Below, piece after piece: positions 36,697-44,616 of a stretch of 64,000 nt of DNA. The notes under the pieces were generated by a model. That model ran no database searches, was not told where the DNA came from, and saw only the letters and a list, made by a program, of their open reading frames with translations. Every line of letters starts with the position of its first letter. Position 1 is the first letter of the stretch. Origin of the DNA: Chelativorans intermedius. GTDB taxonomy: Bacteria; Pseudomonadota; Alphaproteobacteria; Rhizobiales; Rhizobiaceae. The position numbers and the translations under genes are program-made. Location of the stretch: NCBI RefSeq assembly GCF_025398255.1, contig NZ_JAODNW010000002.1:1-64000 (forward strand), given 5' to 3'.

Positions 36697-36726
36697 TGAT
36701 CCGAAGATGCGCTCCGCCCGTAGAAG
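36697..36726 (+). promoter_or_regulatory. RpoE-type promoter of the fasciclin gene
   Basis: TGATCC (36697-36702), an 18-base spacer and TAGAAG (36721-36726), 42 bp before the ATG at 36769. A fasciclin gene is also an RpoE target in Rhodobacter. Confidence 0.62.
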
Positions 36727-36768
36727 GATATGCGCACTCAACGCGTTTACCCAAACCCGGAGGAACTC

Positions 36769-37350
36769 ATGAAAACGATCTCGAACATGGCTGGCGCCCT
36801 CGCCATTGCGCTGACGGCCTCGTTGCCGTTCGGCCAGGCCGCGCTTGCCGCGGACCCCATGCAGGACACCGTGATGGTCGGCGGCGCGCCGATGTATCCG
36901 AACAAGAACATCGTCGAAAATGCTATCAACTCCCAGGACCACACGACACTGGTTGCCGCGGTGAAGGCCGCCGGGCTGGTCGACACCTTGTCGGGCCCCG
37001 GGCCGTTTACCGTCTTCGCCCCCACCAATGCGGCGTTCGAGAAACTGCCGGCAGGCACCGTCGATACGCTTCTGAAGCCTGAAAACAAGGGCAAGCTGAC
37101 CGAGATCCTGACCTATCACGTGGTCCCGGCGGCGGTCATGTCCGATGCACTCGCCTCCATGATCGCCGAGGCGGGCGGCAGCTACACCATCGAGACGGTC
37201 TCCGGCGGCACGCTCGTCGCCATGGCCGAAGACGGCAAGATCATGATCGAGGATGAGAACGGCGGGCGGGCAACCGTGACCATCGCCGATGTGAAGCAAT
37301 CCAACGGCGTGATCCACGTCATCGACACCGTGCTCCTGCCCAAGGAGTAA
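36769..37350 (+). CDS. Secreted fasciclin-domain protein
   Basis: A 193-residue secreted protein. The signal peptide (MKTISNMAGALAIALTASLP, cleavage near AALAA) precedes one fasciclin (FAS1/beta-Ig-H3) domain with the H1 motif GPFTVFAPTNAAFEKLP and the H2 region NGVIHVIDTVLLP. FAS1 domains mediate adhesion or ligand binding; the function in alphaproteobacteria is unclear. GGAGG lies 5 bases before the ATG at 36769; an in-frame ATG 39 bp earlier lacks a signal peptide at the right place. An RpoE-type promoter lies directly upstream. Confidence 0.9.
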   Translation: MKTISNMAGALAIALTASLPFGQAALAADPMQDTVMVGGAPMYPNKNIVENAINSQDHTTLVAAVKAAGLVDTLSGPGPFTVFAPTNAAFEKLPAGTVDTLLKPENKGKLTEILTYHVVPAAVMSDALASMIAEAGGSYTIETVSGGTLVAMAEDGKIMIEDENGGRATVTIADVKQSNGVIHVIDTVLLPKE

Positions 37351-37379
37351 GGTGCAAGAAAAGCAGCGACCGCAAAAAG

Positions 37380-37423
37380 GGCGCCGAAGCGGTTCTCGAC
37401 CGACGAGACACGGCTTCGGCGCC
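37380..37423. terminator. Long hairpin after the fasciclin gene
   Basis: GGCGCCGAAGC (37380-37390) pairs perfectly with GCTTCGGCGCC (37413-37423), and inside it TCTCG pairs with CGAGA. No T-run follows on the plus strand, but five A residues precede it, so it would act as an intrinsic terminator only on the minus strand, where no gene ends. It may work as an mRNA-stabilising 3' structure. Confidence 0.4.
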
Positions 37424-37470
37424 TGGCTTATGGTGACGTTTCCTGAAACCGACGGACGTGCGAGGCGAGC

Positions 37471-37950
37471 GTGAGCCGGCGAAGTTTTATGAACATCCTG
37501 TTGGCGGTGGTGCCCATCCTGGGCGCATCCGTGCTTGGCCAACTGGCCACCTATCCCAGCATTGCGGGCTGGTATGCCGAACTCGCCAAGCCGCCGTTCA
37601 ATCCGCCGAACTGGGTGTTCGCGCCCGTATGGACGGCGCTCTACGTCCTGATGGCCTATGCGGCATGGCGGCTTCTGCAGGCGCACCGCGATACGCCGGG
37701 CCGTAGCCTGGCGCTTGCATTGTTCTTTGCCCAGCTTGCCCTGAATGCCCTGTGGTCGTGGCTCTTCTTTGCCCTGCACAGTCCGCTTGCGGCTCTCCTC
37801 AACATCGTCCCGCAATGGCTCCTCATCCTTGCGACCATCGAACGGGCTCGTCTGGTGGACAAGGTGGCGGCCGCATGTCTTGTCCCGCTTGCCCTTTGGG
37901 TCGGTTTCGCCGCCGTGCTCAACTTCTCGATCTGGTACCTCAACGGTTAG
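37471..37950 (+). CDS. tspO: Tryptophan-rich sensory protein TspO
   Basis: A membrane protein of the TspO/MBR family, 159 residues with five predicted helices. Conserved: KPPFNPPNWVFAPVWTALYVLMAYAAW in helices 2-3 and ALNALWSWLFFAL in helix 4. TspO binds porphyrins and, in Rhodobacter, modulates tetrapyrrole metabolism in response to oxygen and light. GTG start at 37471, with GAGGCGAG upstream. Lying between fasciclin and photolyase in the RpoE cluster, it fits a photo-oxidative stress role. Confidence 0.92.
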   Translation: MSRRSFMNILLAVVPILGASVLGQLATYPSIAGWYAELAKPPFNPPNWVFAPVWTALYVLMAYAAWRLLQAHRDTPGRSLALALFFAQLALNALWSWLFFALHSPLAALLNIVPQWLLILATIERARLVDKVAAACLVPLALWVGFAAVLNFSIWYLNG

Positions 37951-37997
37951 AAATTGCCCCGGGCGGGCCTGCCGCACACAAGCAGATGGAACGAGGC

Positions 37998-39455
37998 ATG
38001 ACGCAACGAGATAAGCCGATCATCGTCTGGTTTCGCGACGACCTGCGCCTGGGCGATCATCCCGCGCTGTGGGAGGCGGCCGGGAGCGGGCGGCCCTTGC
38101 TGTGCGTCTTCAACTTCGACGCGGCGAGCGAGGGCTTGCGCGCCCTGGGCGGTGCGGCGCGCTGGTGGCTTCACGGCGCGCTCGAAGCGCTGGACGAGGC
38201 GTTGGCGGCCCGCGGCGGCGGCCTCGCGCTCTTCCGGGGCGCGGCCGTCGACATGATCCCGCGGATTGCAGCAGCGAACAGCGCCTCGGCCGTGTTCTGG
38301 AACAGGCGCTACGGTCTGGCCGAGCGCCGCATCGACGAGGCGGTCAAATCGGCGCTCGCCCGTCTGGGCATTGCCGGCCGGAGCTTCAACGGGCATCTCA
38401 TCCACGAGCCATGGACGATAAGCAACAGCGAGGGCAAACCGTTTCGCGTCTTCTCCGCCTTCTGGCGCGCGGCGGCAAGGCTTGGTCCGCCCGCCGCACC
38501 CCTGCCCTCGCCCGAGACGCTGCGCTTTGCCCGCTTGCCGGACGAGCTGTCGCGCCTTTGCCTTCCCCTTTCCGCCCTGGCGCTGGAGCCCGCCGCGCCC
38601 GACTGGGCAGCGGGCCTGCGGCAGACCTGGCAGCGCGGCGAGGCCGGCGCGCGGCGCGGTCTGAAACGGTTTCTGGAGGACGGGTTCGCAGCCTATGCGG
38701 CAAACCGCGACCTGCCCGCCGCGCCCGCGACCTCGCGCCTGTCGCCCTATCTGCGGTTCGGCAACATCTCGGTGCGGCAGGTCTGGCATGCGGCGACGGC
38801 GGCGGCCATGGACGGCGGGCCGCACGGCGAGCGCAATCTCGAGAAATTCCTGTCCGAGCTCGGCTGGCGCGAGTTCTCCTACCACCTTCTCTATCACCAC
38901 CCGGATCTGGCGCAGCGCAACTTTCAAAGCCGTTTCGACAGGATGCCATGGCGCGACGATGCCGCGGCCCTGTCGGCATGGCAGAAGGGGCGCACTGGCT
39001 ACCCGCTGGTCGATGCCGGCATGCGCGAGCTCTGGGCGACGGGGTGGATGCACAACCGCGTGCGCATGGTCGCAGCCTCCTTCCTGACCAAGCATCTGCT
39101 CATCGACTGGCGCGCCGGGGAAGCCTGGTTCTGGGACACGCTGGTCGATGCCGATCCGGCCAACAATCCGGCAAGCTGGCAATGGGTGGCCGGCTGCGGC
39201 GCCGATGCCGCCCCCTATTTCCGCATCTTCAATCCGGTCCTTCAGGGGGAGAAGTTCGACCCCGACGGCTCCTATGTCAGGCGCTGGGTGCCGGAGCTTC
39301 AGGGGCTTTCCCGGCCCCACATCCACAGACCCTGGACGGCGGCGCCGACCCTGCTGGCGAGGACCGGAATCCCCGCCGGGGCCTATCCGCAGCCGATCGT
39401 CGACCACGACAGGGCCAGAAACCGCGCCCTCGATGCCTACCGCGAGCTCGGCTAG
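37998..39455 (+). CDS. phr: Deoxyribodipyrimidine photolyase
   Basis: A light-driven DNA repair flavoenzyme of 485 residues. The N-terminal antenna domain begins IIVWFRDDLRLGDHPAL, and the C-terminal FAD domain contains GWREFSYHLLYHHPDL, YPLVDAGMRELWATGWMHNR, DADPANNPASWQWVAGCGAD and the nearby FNPVLQGEKFDPDGSYVRRW. Length and motifs fit class I CPD photolyases. The ATG at 37998 follows GGAACGAGGC; an in-frame ATG at 37986 (MERGM) is the alternative. It is 47 bp after tspO. Photolyase is part of the RpoE regulon in Rhodobacter; no separate TGATCC promoter is visible here. Confidence 0.93.
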   Translation: MTQRDKPIIVWFRDDLRLGDHPALWEAAGSGRPLLCVFNFDAASEGLRALGGAARWWLHGALEALDEALAARGGGLALFRGAAVDMIPRIAAANSASAVFWNRRYGLAERRIDEAVKSALARLGIAGRSFNGHLIHEPWTISNSEGKPFRVFSAFWRAAARLGPPAAPLPSPETLRFARLPDELSRLCLPLSALALEPAAPDWAAGLRQTWQRGEAGARRGLKRFLEDGFAAYAANRDLPAAPATSRLSPYLRFGNISVRQVWHAATAAAMDGGPHGERNLEKFLSELGWREFSYHLLYHHPDLAQRNFQSRFDRMPWRDDAAALSAWQKGRTGYPLVDAGMRELWATGWMHNRVRMVAASFLTKHLLIDWRAGEAWFWDTLVDADPANNPASWQWVAGCGADAAPYFRIFNPVLQGEKFDPDGSYVRRWVPELQGLSRPHIHRPWTAAPTLLARTGIPAGAYPQPIVDHDRARNRALDAYRELG

Positions 39456-39465
39456 GGGCGAGTCC

Positions 39466-39479
39466 TGCAATCATTTGCA
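39466..39479. promoter_or_regulatory. Operator-like inverted repeat 1 (LacI-type)
   Basis: TGCAA-TCAT-TTGCA, sharing half-sites and spacing with the repeat at 39573-39586, 107 bp further on. The pair upstream of the LacI-family gene suggests looping or double-site autoregulation. Confidence 0.45.
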
Positions 39480-39572
39480 CGGAATAAACTTTCGCCGCCG
39501 GCTCTCGTCCCCGCGGGCAGGCATGTTTTCTGCTTGATCGGCGATGCGCACGAGGCTAGAACGAACCCTGAT

Positions 39573-39586
39573 TGCAAGCGTTTGCA
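39573..39586. promoter_or_regulatory. Operator-like inverted repeat 2 (LacI-type)
   Basis: TGCAA-GCGT-TTGCA, with the near-central CG usual in LacI/GalR operators, 22 bp before the regulator's ATG at 39608. Confidence 0.5.
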
Positions 39587-39607
39587 AAAAATGGGCGCAG
39601 GAACGGC

Positions 39608-40645
39608 ATGCGCGAGAGGGATGAGGGTGCGCCGGCCGGCCGGCGCGTGACAGCGATGGATGTGGCGCGGGCGGCGGGCGTTTCCGTCTCCGCCGTCTCG
39701 CGCGCCTTCACGCCCGGCGCAAGCGTTTCGGCGCGCACGCGCGCCAGGGTGATGGCAGCCGCCGCCAAGCTCGACTATATGCCCAACGCGCTGGCACGCG
39801 GGCTGATGACGCAGCGCAGCAACCTGATCGGCATCATCCTGACGAACTTCAAGAATCCGCTCTATCTGAGCGTGCTCGATCATTTCACCCACGCCATCCA
39901 GCAGCGGGGCCTGCGCGCGCTGGTCTTCAACATCTCGCGCGGCGGCGACCTTACCGAGGCGGCCCGCCAGATCCTTCAATACAGCGTCGATGGGCTGATC
40001 GTCTCTGCCGGCGCCATTTCCCCGCTTCTGGCCGGGCAATGCGCGCGCCGGCAGATTCCCGTCGTGGCCTTTGCGCGCAATCCGCGCAGCAAGGACATCG
40101 ACGTGGTGTGCGCCGACAATGTCGCCGGCGGGCGAATGGCGGCGCGCCTGCTGATCGAACGCGGCTACCGGCGGATCGGCTATCTCGGCGGGTCCGCACA
40201 GGCATCCACCTCGCAGGACCGCGGGAAAGGGCTCGTGGGCGAGCTGGAAGACGCCGGCCTGTCGCTGCATTGCAGCGTGCACGCCTCCGAATACAGCTAC
40301 GAGGCGGGCCGCGTTGCCGCCCGCGCGCTGCTTTCCATGGACGAGCCGCCCGACGCGCTCTTCTGCGCCAACGACGTGTTGGCCTTCGGCGCGCTGGATG
40401 TGGCGCGCCATCGCTTCGGCCTGTCGGTGCCCGGCCAGCTCGGCATCGTCGGGTTCGACGACATCGGCCTTGCCGAGGCCGACTCCTTTTCGCTGACCAC
40501 GGTGCGCCAGCCGATCGAGGAGATGGTTCGCGAAACCATCGCGCTCATGATGCGGCGCATGGAAGACCCCCGGCTGGAGCCCGAAACGCGCCTGCTTTCC
40601 TGCTCGCTCGTCGAGCGCGGCACGGTGCGCGGGCCCCGCCTCTGA
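39608..40645 (+). CDS. LacI-family transcriptional regulator
   Basis: A DNA-binding repressor of 345 residues. The N-terminal HTH is TAMDVARAAGVSVSAVSRAF, with the hinge helix at YMPNALARGL. The periplasmic-binding-like ligand domain shows IGIILTNFKNPLYLSVLD, ANDVLAFGALDVARHRFG and GIVGFDDIGLAEAD. I use the ATG at 39608; the upstream TTG at 39572 lies inside the operator-like palindrome. It is 34 bp before the Gfo/Idh/MocA gene and probably controls that gene and itself. The ligand is likely a sugar or polyol. Confidence 0.92.
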   Translation: MRERDEGAPAGRRVTAMDVARAAGVSVSAVSRAFTPGASVSARTRARVMAAAAKLDYMPNALARGLMTQRSNLIGIILTNFKNPLYLSVLDHFTHAIQQRGLRALVFNISRGGDLTEAARQILQYSVDGLIVSAGAISPLLAGQCARRQIPVVAFARNPRSKDIDVVCADNVAGGRMAARLLIERGYRRIGYLGGSAQASTSQDRGKGLVGELEDAGLSLHCSVHASEYSYEAGRVAARALLSMDEPPDALFCANDVLAFGALDVARHRFGLSVPGQLGIVGFDDIGLAEADSFSLTTVRQPIEEMVRETIALMMRRMEDPRLEPETRLLSCSLVERGTVRGPRL

Positions 40646-40679
40646 AACCATCGAAACGCATTTGGAATGGAGGGCTGCC

Positions 40680-41792
40680 ATGAAAACGATCGGCGTGGGA
40701 CTGATCGGCACGGGATATATGGGCAAGTGCCACGCGCTTGCCTGGAACGGGGTGAAGGCCGTGTTCGGGGACACGCCCCGCCCCCGCCTCGTCCACCTGG
40801 CGGACGTGCCGGGCGAACGCGCCGCACGGCAGGCCGCCGCCTTCGGCTTCGAGAAGGCCACGGAGGACTGGCGCGCGCTCGTCGCCGACCCCGATGTCGA
40901 CGTCGTGTCCATCACCACGCCCAACGCGCTGCACGCCGAGATGGCGATTGCCGCGCTCGATGCCGGAAAGCATGTGTGGTGCGAGAAGCCCATGGCCACC
41001 ACCCTTGCCGATGCCGCGCGCATGCAGGAAGCGGCCGCCCGCGCAGGCACCGTTGCCGCCCTCGGCTACAACTATATCCAGAACCCCATGATCCGGCATG
41101 TCGAGGCGCTGCTTGCCAGGGGGGCGATCGGAAGGGTCAATCACGTGCGCTTCGAGATGGATGAGGACTTCATGGCCGATCCCGACGGCGCCTTCTTCTG
41201 GAAGAATGAGGCAAGCTCGGGCTATGGCGCGCTCGACGATTTCGCCGTGCATCCGCTGTCGCTCATCCACACGCTCTTCGGTCCCCTGGCGAAGGTGTTC
41301 TGCCACATGGACCGGCCCTATGAGGACCGGCCGGTGCCCGGCGGCGGGCGGCGGGCGGTGGAAACCTTCGACATTGCAAGCGTGCTCTTCACCCTGGCCT
41401 GCGGCGCTTCCGGCACGCTCTGCGTCAACCGCGCGGCCTGGGGCCGCAAGGGCCGCATCGCCATGCAGATCTTCGGAACGCGCGGCTCCATCCTGTTCGA
41501 CCAGGAGCGCATGAACGAGCTTCAGCTCTTCACCACCGATGGCCGGGCTGACGAGCAGGGCTACCGCACGATCCTCGCCGCTCCCGAGCACGCACCCTAT
41601 GGAAATTTCCTGCCCGCGCCGGGCCACGGGCTCGGCTTCAACGACCTCAAGACCATCGAATGCCGCGAGCTTCTGAACGCCATCGAAGGAAGACCGGCCC
41701 GCATCGTCGACTTCGCAAGAGGGCTTGAGATCGAACGCGCCGTCCACGCCATGGCCCGGGCCCACGAGACCGGCGGCTGGGTGGAGCTTTAA
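40680..41792 (+). CDS. Gfo/Idh/MocA family oxidoreductase
   Basis: An NAD(P)-dependent sugar or polyol dehydrogenase-like enzyme of 370 residues. The Rossmann motif is GVGLIGTGYMGKCHALAW, followed by VDVVSITTPNALHAEMAIAA and the family signature KHVWCEKPMATTLADA. The C-terminal half is the alpha/beta GFO_IDH_MocA domain with EASSGYGALDDFAVHPLSL, including the likely catalytic Asp and His. GGAGGG precedes the ATG at 40680. Paired with the LacI regulator. No transporter is adjacent, so the substrate cannot be named. Its TAA shares a TTAA with the stop of the opposite-strand remnant. Confidence 0.9.
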   Translation: MKTIGVGLIGTGYMGKCHALAWNGVKAVFGDTPRPRLVHLADVPGERAARQAAAFGFEKATEDWRALVADPDVDVVSITTPNALHAEMAIAALDAGKHVWCEKPMATTLADAARMQEAAARAGTVAALGYNYIQNPMIRHVEALLARGAIGRVNHVRFEMDEDFMADPDGAFFWKNEASSGYGALDDFAVHPLSLIHTLFGPLAKVFCHMDRPYEDRPVPGGGRRAVETFDIASVLFTLACGASGTLCVNRAAWGRKGRIAMQIFGTRGSILFDQERMNELQLFTTDGRADEQGYRTILAAPEHAPYGNFLPAPGHGLGFNDLKTIECRELLNAIEGRPARIVDFARGLEIERAVHAMARAHETGGWVEL

Positions 41793-42145
41793 GGCCCGCC
41801 CCGCAGCTCGCCTTGCTGGGTGAAGGGCGAGGCGCCGGCAAAGACCAGCATCGGCACGCGGCCGCGGGCGGCATTGTGCACCGCGCCGGCCAGTGCCTGG
41901 GTGCCGCATTCCACATACACCACCACCGCCTGCGCCCGGCCGGACACCAGCGCATGTCCGTGGGCGGCGCTCATGGCCACCATCTCGTTGGGACAGGTAA
42001 GGACGGCGGGCACCGCCCGGCCCGTGGCACGCGCCTCGGCAAGAGCCTCGATGAGGGCCGGATGATCGCTGCCGAAATTGGCGAAGATGCAGGACACACC
42101 TGCTTCGTTCAAGGCTTCGAGAAAGGCGGCGCTTGCGGTGTACAT
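41789..42145 (-). pseudogene. Thiamine-pyrophosphate enzyme N-terminal remnant
   Basis: 118 residues match the start of acetolactate-synthase-like TPP-requiring proteins: MYTASAAFLEALNEAGVSCI, FANFGSDHPALIEAL, CPNEMVAMSAAHGHALVSGRAQA (with the Glu that activates TPP), HNAARGRVPMLVFAGASPF. The family is about 550 residues long; this copy ends at GELRGGP in the TTAA shared with the Gfo/Idh stop, so about 80 percent is missing. A deletion that joined the two genes is the simplest explanation. The 70 bp between this start and the MarR stop have nothing recognisable. Confidence 0.82.
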
Positions 42146-42215
42146 CCTCTTCCTGCCCGAGCGCGCCTGCCGGCCATGCGCGCTTCTTCTCCTGTTGGCG
42201 TCCGGTGCCGCCGCT

Positions 42216-42710
42216 TCAGTCGATGACCGCGGCGATGCGGCGCAAAAGCCGCAGAAGCTCCGGCTTGGCCTCGCCGACAATGGCATCGAGCGCGCGGTCA
42301 TGCGCGGCCGCACAGGCCTGCAGATGCGCAAGCCGCCGCTCGCCCGCCTCGGTGAGGAACAGGGCATAGCTGCGCCTGTCGCGCGGGTTCGGCTGGCGCC
42401 GGATCATTCCCTCGCCCAGCAGGGCACGCAGCACCGGGGTGATGGTCGACTTGTCGCGCCCGCTCGCCAGGCTGAGCGCCATCGGGTTGATGCCCGGATT
42501 GTTCTTGATGATGGCAAGCACCGCAAACCAGCCGGGCCTCAGATCGTTCTCGCCCGTCAGGCGCTTGAACGCCTTGAAGGAGGCGTTCTGGGCAAGCCGC
42601 AGATGAAAGGCGATATAGGTGTCGAGCGTGCCGAGCCGCACCTTGCCGGCCGCCGCGGTGCTGTCTGCCGCCCCCTGCCCGGCGCGCCCGGAGGTTGCCG
42701 CCTTGCCCAT
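42216..42710 (-). CDS. MarR-family transcriptional regulator
   Basis: A winged-helix DNA-binding protein of 164 residues. The wHTH includes LRPGWFAVLAIIKNNPGINP, ALSLASGRDKSTITPVLRAL and the wing RRQPNPRDRRSYALFLTEAG (typical DxRxxx). The ATG at 42710 has GGAGAGGG upstream. It probably regulated the now truncated TPP-enzyme gene downstream. An inverted repeat at 42790-42807, 80 bp upstream, is a good candidate operator. Confidence 0.88.
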   Translation of the reverse strand: MGKAATSGRAGQGAADSTAAAGKVRLGTLDTYIAFHLRLAQNASFKAFKRLTGENDLRPGWFAVLAIIKNNPGINPMALSLASGRDKSTITPVLRALLGEGMIRRQPNPRDRRSYALFLTEAGERRLAHLQACAAAHDRALDAIVGEAKPELLRLLRRIAAVID

Positions 42711-43163
42711 GGAGAACCCTCTCCTGCCTGCTTTCAGCCCGCGGCTACCATGCCGCCGACCATAGGGCGGCGACCGGAGGGCGGCAGGTTCGTTTTGCAT
42801 CAAACGATCTGATCCGGTGCAGCCGCCGATTGACGCTGCCGCCTCGCCGGGCAGGGCCTGCATGGTGCCTTGTGAGAGAGGCGACAACGCTGGCAGAAGC
42901 GCTCGCCATCGACGTCAGCATCGCCATCGGGTGGATTGTCGAGGAAGGGGGCGAGAATGGCAAGCCTTCCGCTGGAGCGCGGCAGTCGAGTTCGTGATCA
43001 CGCAAGGGCTGCGGCGCCCGTGCCGACGGCCGGGGATCACGCATTGTTACACTACGTCGTCAAATTGTGATGCCATGCATGCCTAGAAATTTAGATTTAG
43101 ATGTCCAAATAAGTGGAGCAACGAGGAAACTCCCTCCTCGCAACAATACGATCGGAGATCAAC
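42711..43163. other. Intergenic region between marR and the secreted repeat protein
   Basis: 453 bp without a credible gene: short frames on both strands show no family resemblance. It holds the inverted repeat TCGTTT-TGCATC-AAACGA (42790-42807). The last ~80 bp turn AT-rich (tagaaatttagatttagatg) and probably carry the promoter of the gene at 43164. Confidence 0.5.
42790..42807. promoter_or_regulatory. Inverted repeat upstream of marR
   Basis: TCGTTT-N6-AAACGA, perfect 6-bp arms, in the divergent control region upstream of the MarR gene. Size and placing fit a MarR-dimer operator. Confidence 0.45.
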
Positions 43164-43499
43164 ATGCGTAAGGTTGTCATTCTCGCATCGGCCCTGGCCC
43201 TTCTCGGTGCCGGCAGCGCCATGGCACAGAACTTCAAGCCGAGCGAACCCAACTCCGCCCCCACCTCCTTCCGCGACCGGCAGGTCACGGCCCCGGTGGA
43301 CCGCTCGGTGGTCACCTCCAGCGTCGGCAAGGCCGGCTTCTCCGCCGCCAACGGCTTCGGCCCGAGCGACGACAGCAACAGCCCGGTGCCCCGCTTCCAG
43401 CTTGACGAGGCCGAGCGTGGGTTTGCGCCCGCAGCCGCCACCCCCCTCAAGCGGACCTACACGGGCTACAACGCATCGGACGCCTTCGGCCCGAGCTGA
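43164..43499 (+). CDS. Secreted GFGPSD-repeat protein 1
   Basis: A 111-residue protein with a clear signal peptide (MRKVVILASALALLGAGSAM, cleavage after AMA). The mature part is short and low in complexity. It contains DRSVVTSSVGKAGFSAANG, then FGPSDDSNSPVPRFQ, and ends in NASDAFGPS. This is the same module that occurs three times in the protein at 44159. There are no cysteines or membrane segments. I do not recognise a described family. CGGAG precedes the ATG. The upstream region is AT-rich and a strong terminator follows, so it is a single-gene transcript. Confidence 0.75.
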   Translation: MRKVVILASALALLGAGSAMAQNFKPSEPNSAPTSFRDRQVTAPVDRSVVTSSVGKAGFSAANGFGPSDDSNSPVPRFQLDEAERGFAPAAATPLKRTYTGYNASDAFGPS

Positions 43500-43540
43500 T
43501 CTCCCCATCCCGCGGGCTACCCCCCTTGCCCGCGGGTTAA

Positions 43541-43577
43541 GGAGCAGCCCCGGCCGCGCGCTGGGGCTGCTTCCTTC
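43541..43577 (+). terminator. Terminator of secreted repeat protein 1
   Basis: GCAGCCCC (43544-43551) pairs with GGGGCTGC (43563-43570), flanked by AAGGA and TTCCTT that extend the stem and give a T-rich tail. A CCCGCGGG repeat pair precedes it. Confidence 0.65.
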
Positions 43578-43696
43578 TGCCCCGGCGTTGCCGCGATCGC
43601 TGCAATTCGCATCAAATCCGACGGTTTTTCTTTGCGAATCGGCAAGCCAGCCGCACCACAATGGCCACCCAGGGCGGGCGCGATTGTGGTGGAAAC

Positions 43697-43882
43697 ATGC
43701 AAAGCGATTTCACAACCGCCCGGCGGCTTCTTGAACGTGCACAGGACGAATTGCGCGGCAGCGATGAGATCAGCCGCAAGGTCTGCGAGTGCCTGGACCT
43801 GCTGATCGAGGCCGTGGCAACGGCCGAGCACCGGAGGCCACCGGCAAAGATCGTCCCCTTTCCGCGCTGGGCGCGCCGCTAG
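43697..43882 (+). CDS. Small conserved-type hypothetical protein
   Basis: A 61-residue, mostly helical cytoplasmic protein (SDFTTARRLLERAQDELRGS, then SRKVCECLDLLIEAVATAEH) with a basic Pro-rich tail (KIVPFPRWARR). GGTGG lies shortly before the ATG at 43697. The helical amphipathic pattern and VPFPR tail are familiar from small uncharacterised Rhizobiales proteins, but I cannot assign a function. It stands alone between the two secreted repeat proteins. Confidence 0.55.
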   Translation: MQSDFTTARRLLERAQDELRGSDEISRKVCECLDLLIEAVATAEHRRPPAKIVPFPRWARR

Positions 43883-44063
43883 TCAGGCGCATCCGGCGCT
43901 GCCGAAACACCCGGCCGGGATGTCTCCCGGCCGGGCCCCGCCCTCTTCCCCGGCTGGCCGGTCGGCCCCGCGAAGGGCTTGCAGCACGATGAACGGGCGC
44001 TCACGCCGGCGTGAAAATACTCACAGAAGAGTCTTCGTCTTCGTGAAGTAAAGGTTCCTTTTT

Positions 44064-44086
44064 ATACATGGATGTGAACCATGTAT
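44064..44086. promoter_or_regulatory. Inverted repeat upstream of secreted repeat protein 2
   Basis: ATACATGG-N7-CCATGTAT, perfect 8-bp arms, 73 bp before the ATG at 44159. It could be an operator or an mRNA leader hairpin. The rest of 43883-44158 holds no gene. Confidence 0.4.
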
Positions 44087-44158
44087 GATTAGCAAAACGC
44101 GCCCGTTTGACTTATCTTCTCAATGCAATCGACAAACAACCAAGCAACGGAGTTCATC

Positions 44159-44578
44159 ATGAACAGGATAGCTATTCTCACCTCCGCCATCGCGCTTCTG
44201 GGCGCGGGTAACGCTTTTGCATTCGACGCGGCATCGGGTTTTGGCCCGAGTGATGCGGGCGACCAGCCCGTGCCGCGTTTCCAGACCGAGGCCCTGATCG
44301 ACCGCTCCGCCGTCACCGCGAGCATCGGACAGGCCCAGGGTACCGTGGTTCGCGGGCCGGTGGGCTTCTCCGCGGCCATGGGGTTCGGCCCGAGCGATGC
44401 CGACGACCAGACCGCTCCCCGCTTCCAGTCGCGCGGCGCGGTCGACCACTCCCTCGTGACCGCAAGCATCGGACAGCCGGCGCCGCGTGCCGCAGCCATC
44501 GGCTATTCGGCGGCCACGGGCTTCGGCATCAGCGATGCCGACGACCAGCCCGTGCCGCGCTTTCAGACCGCGCGCTAG
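44159..44578 (+). CDS. Secreted GFGPSD-repeat protein 2
   Basis: A 139-residue protein with a signal peptide (MNRIAILTSAIALLGAGNAFA). The mature chain consists of three tandem modules of about 38-45 residues: AASGFGPSDAGDQPVPRFQ, AAMGFGPSDADDQTAPRFQ and AATGFGISDADDQPVPRFQ, separated by D(R/H)S-VTASIGQ linkers. Acidic Asp clusters alternate with PRFQ. The module also occurs in the protein at 43164. No known family is recognised; cell-surface or periplasmic ligand binding is only a guess. GGAG precedes the ATG and a near-perfect terminator follows. Confidence 0.75.
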   Translation: MNRIAILTSAIALLGAGNAFAFDAASGFGPSDAGDQPVPRFQTEALIDRSAVTASIGQAQGTVVRGPVGFSAAMGFGPSDADDQTAPRFQSRGAVDHSLVTASIGQPAPRAAAIGYSAATGFGISDADDQPVPRFQTAR

Positions 44579-44616
44579 GTGATCCGGCGAAAGGCCCCCC
44601 ACCCTTCGCTGAGCAG

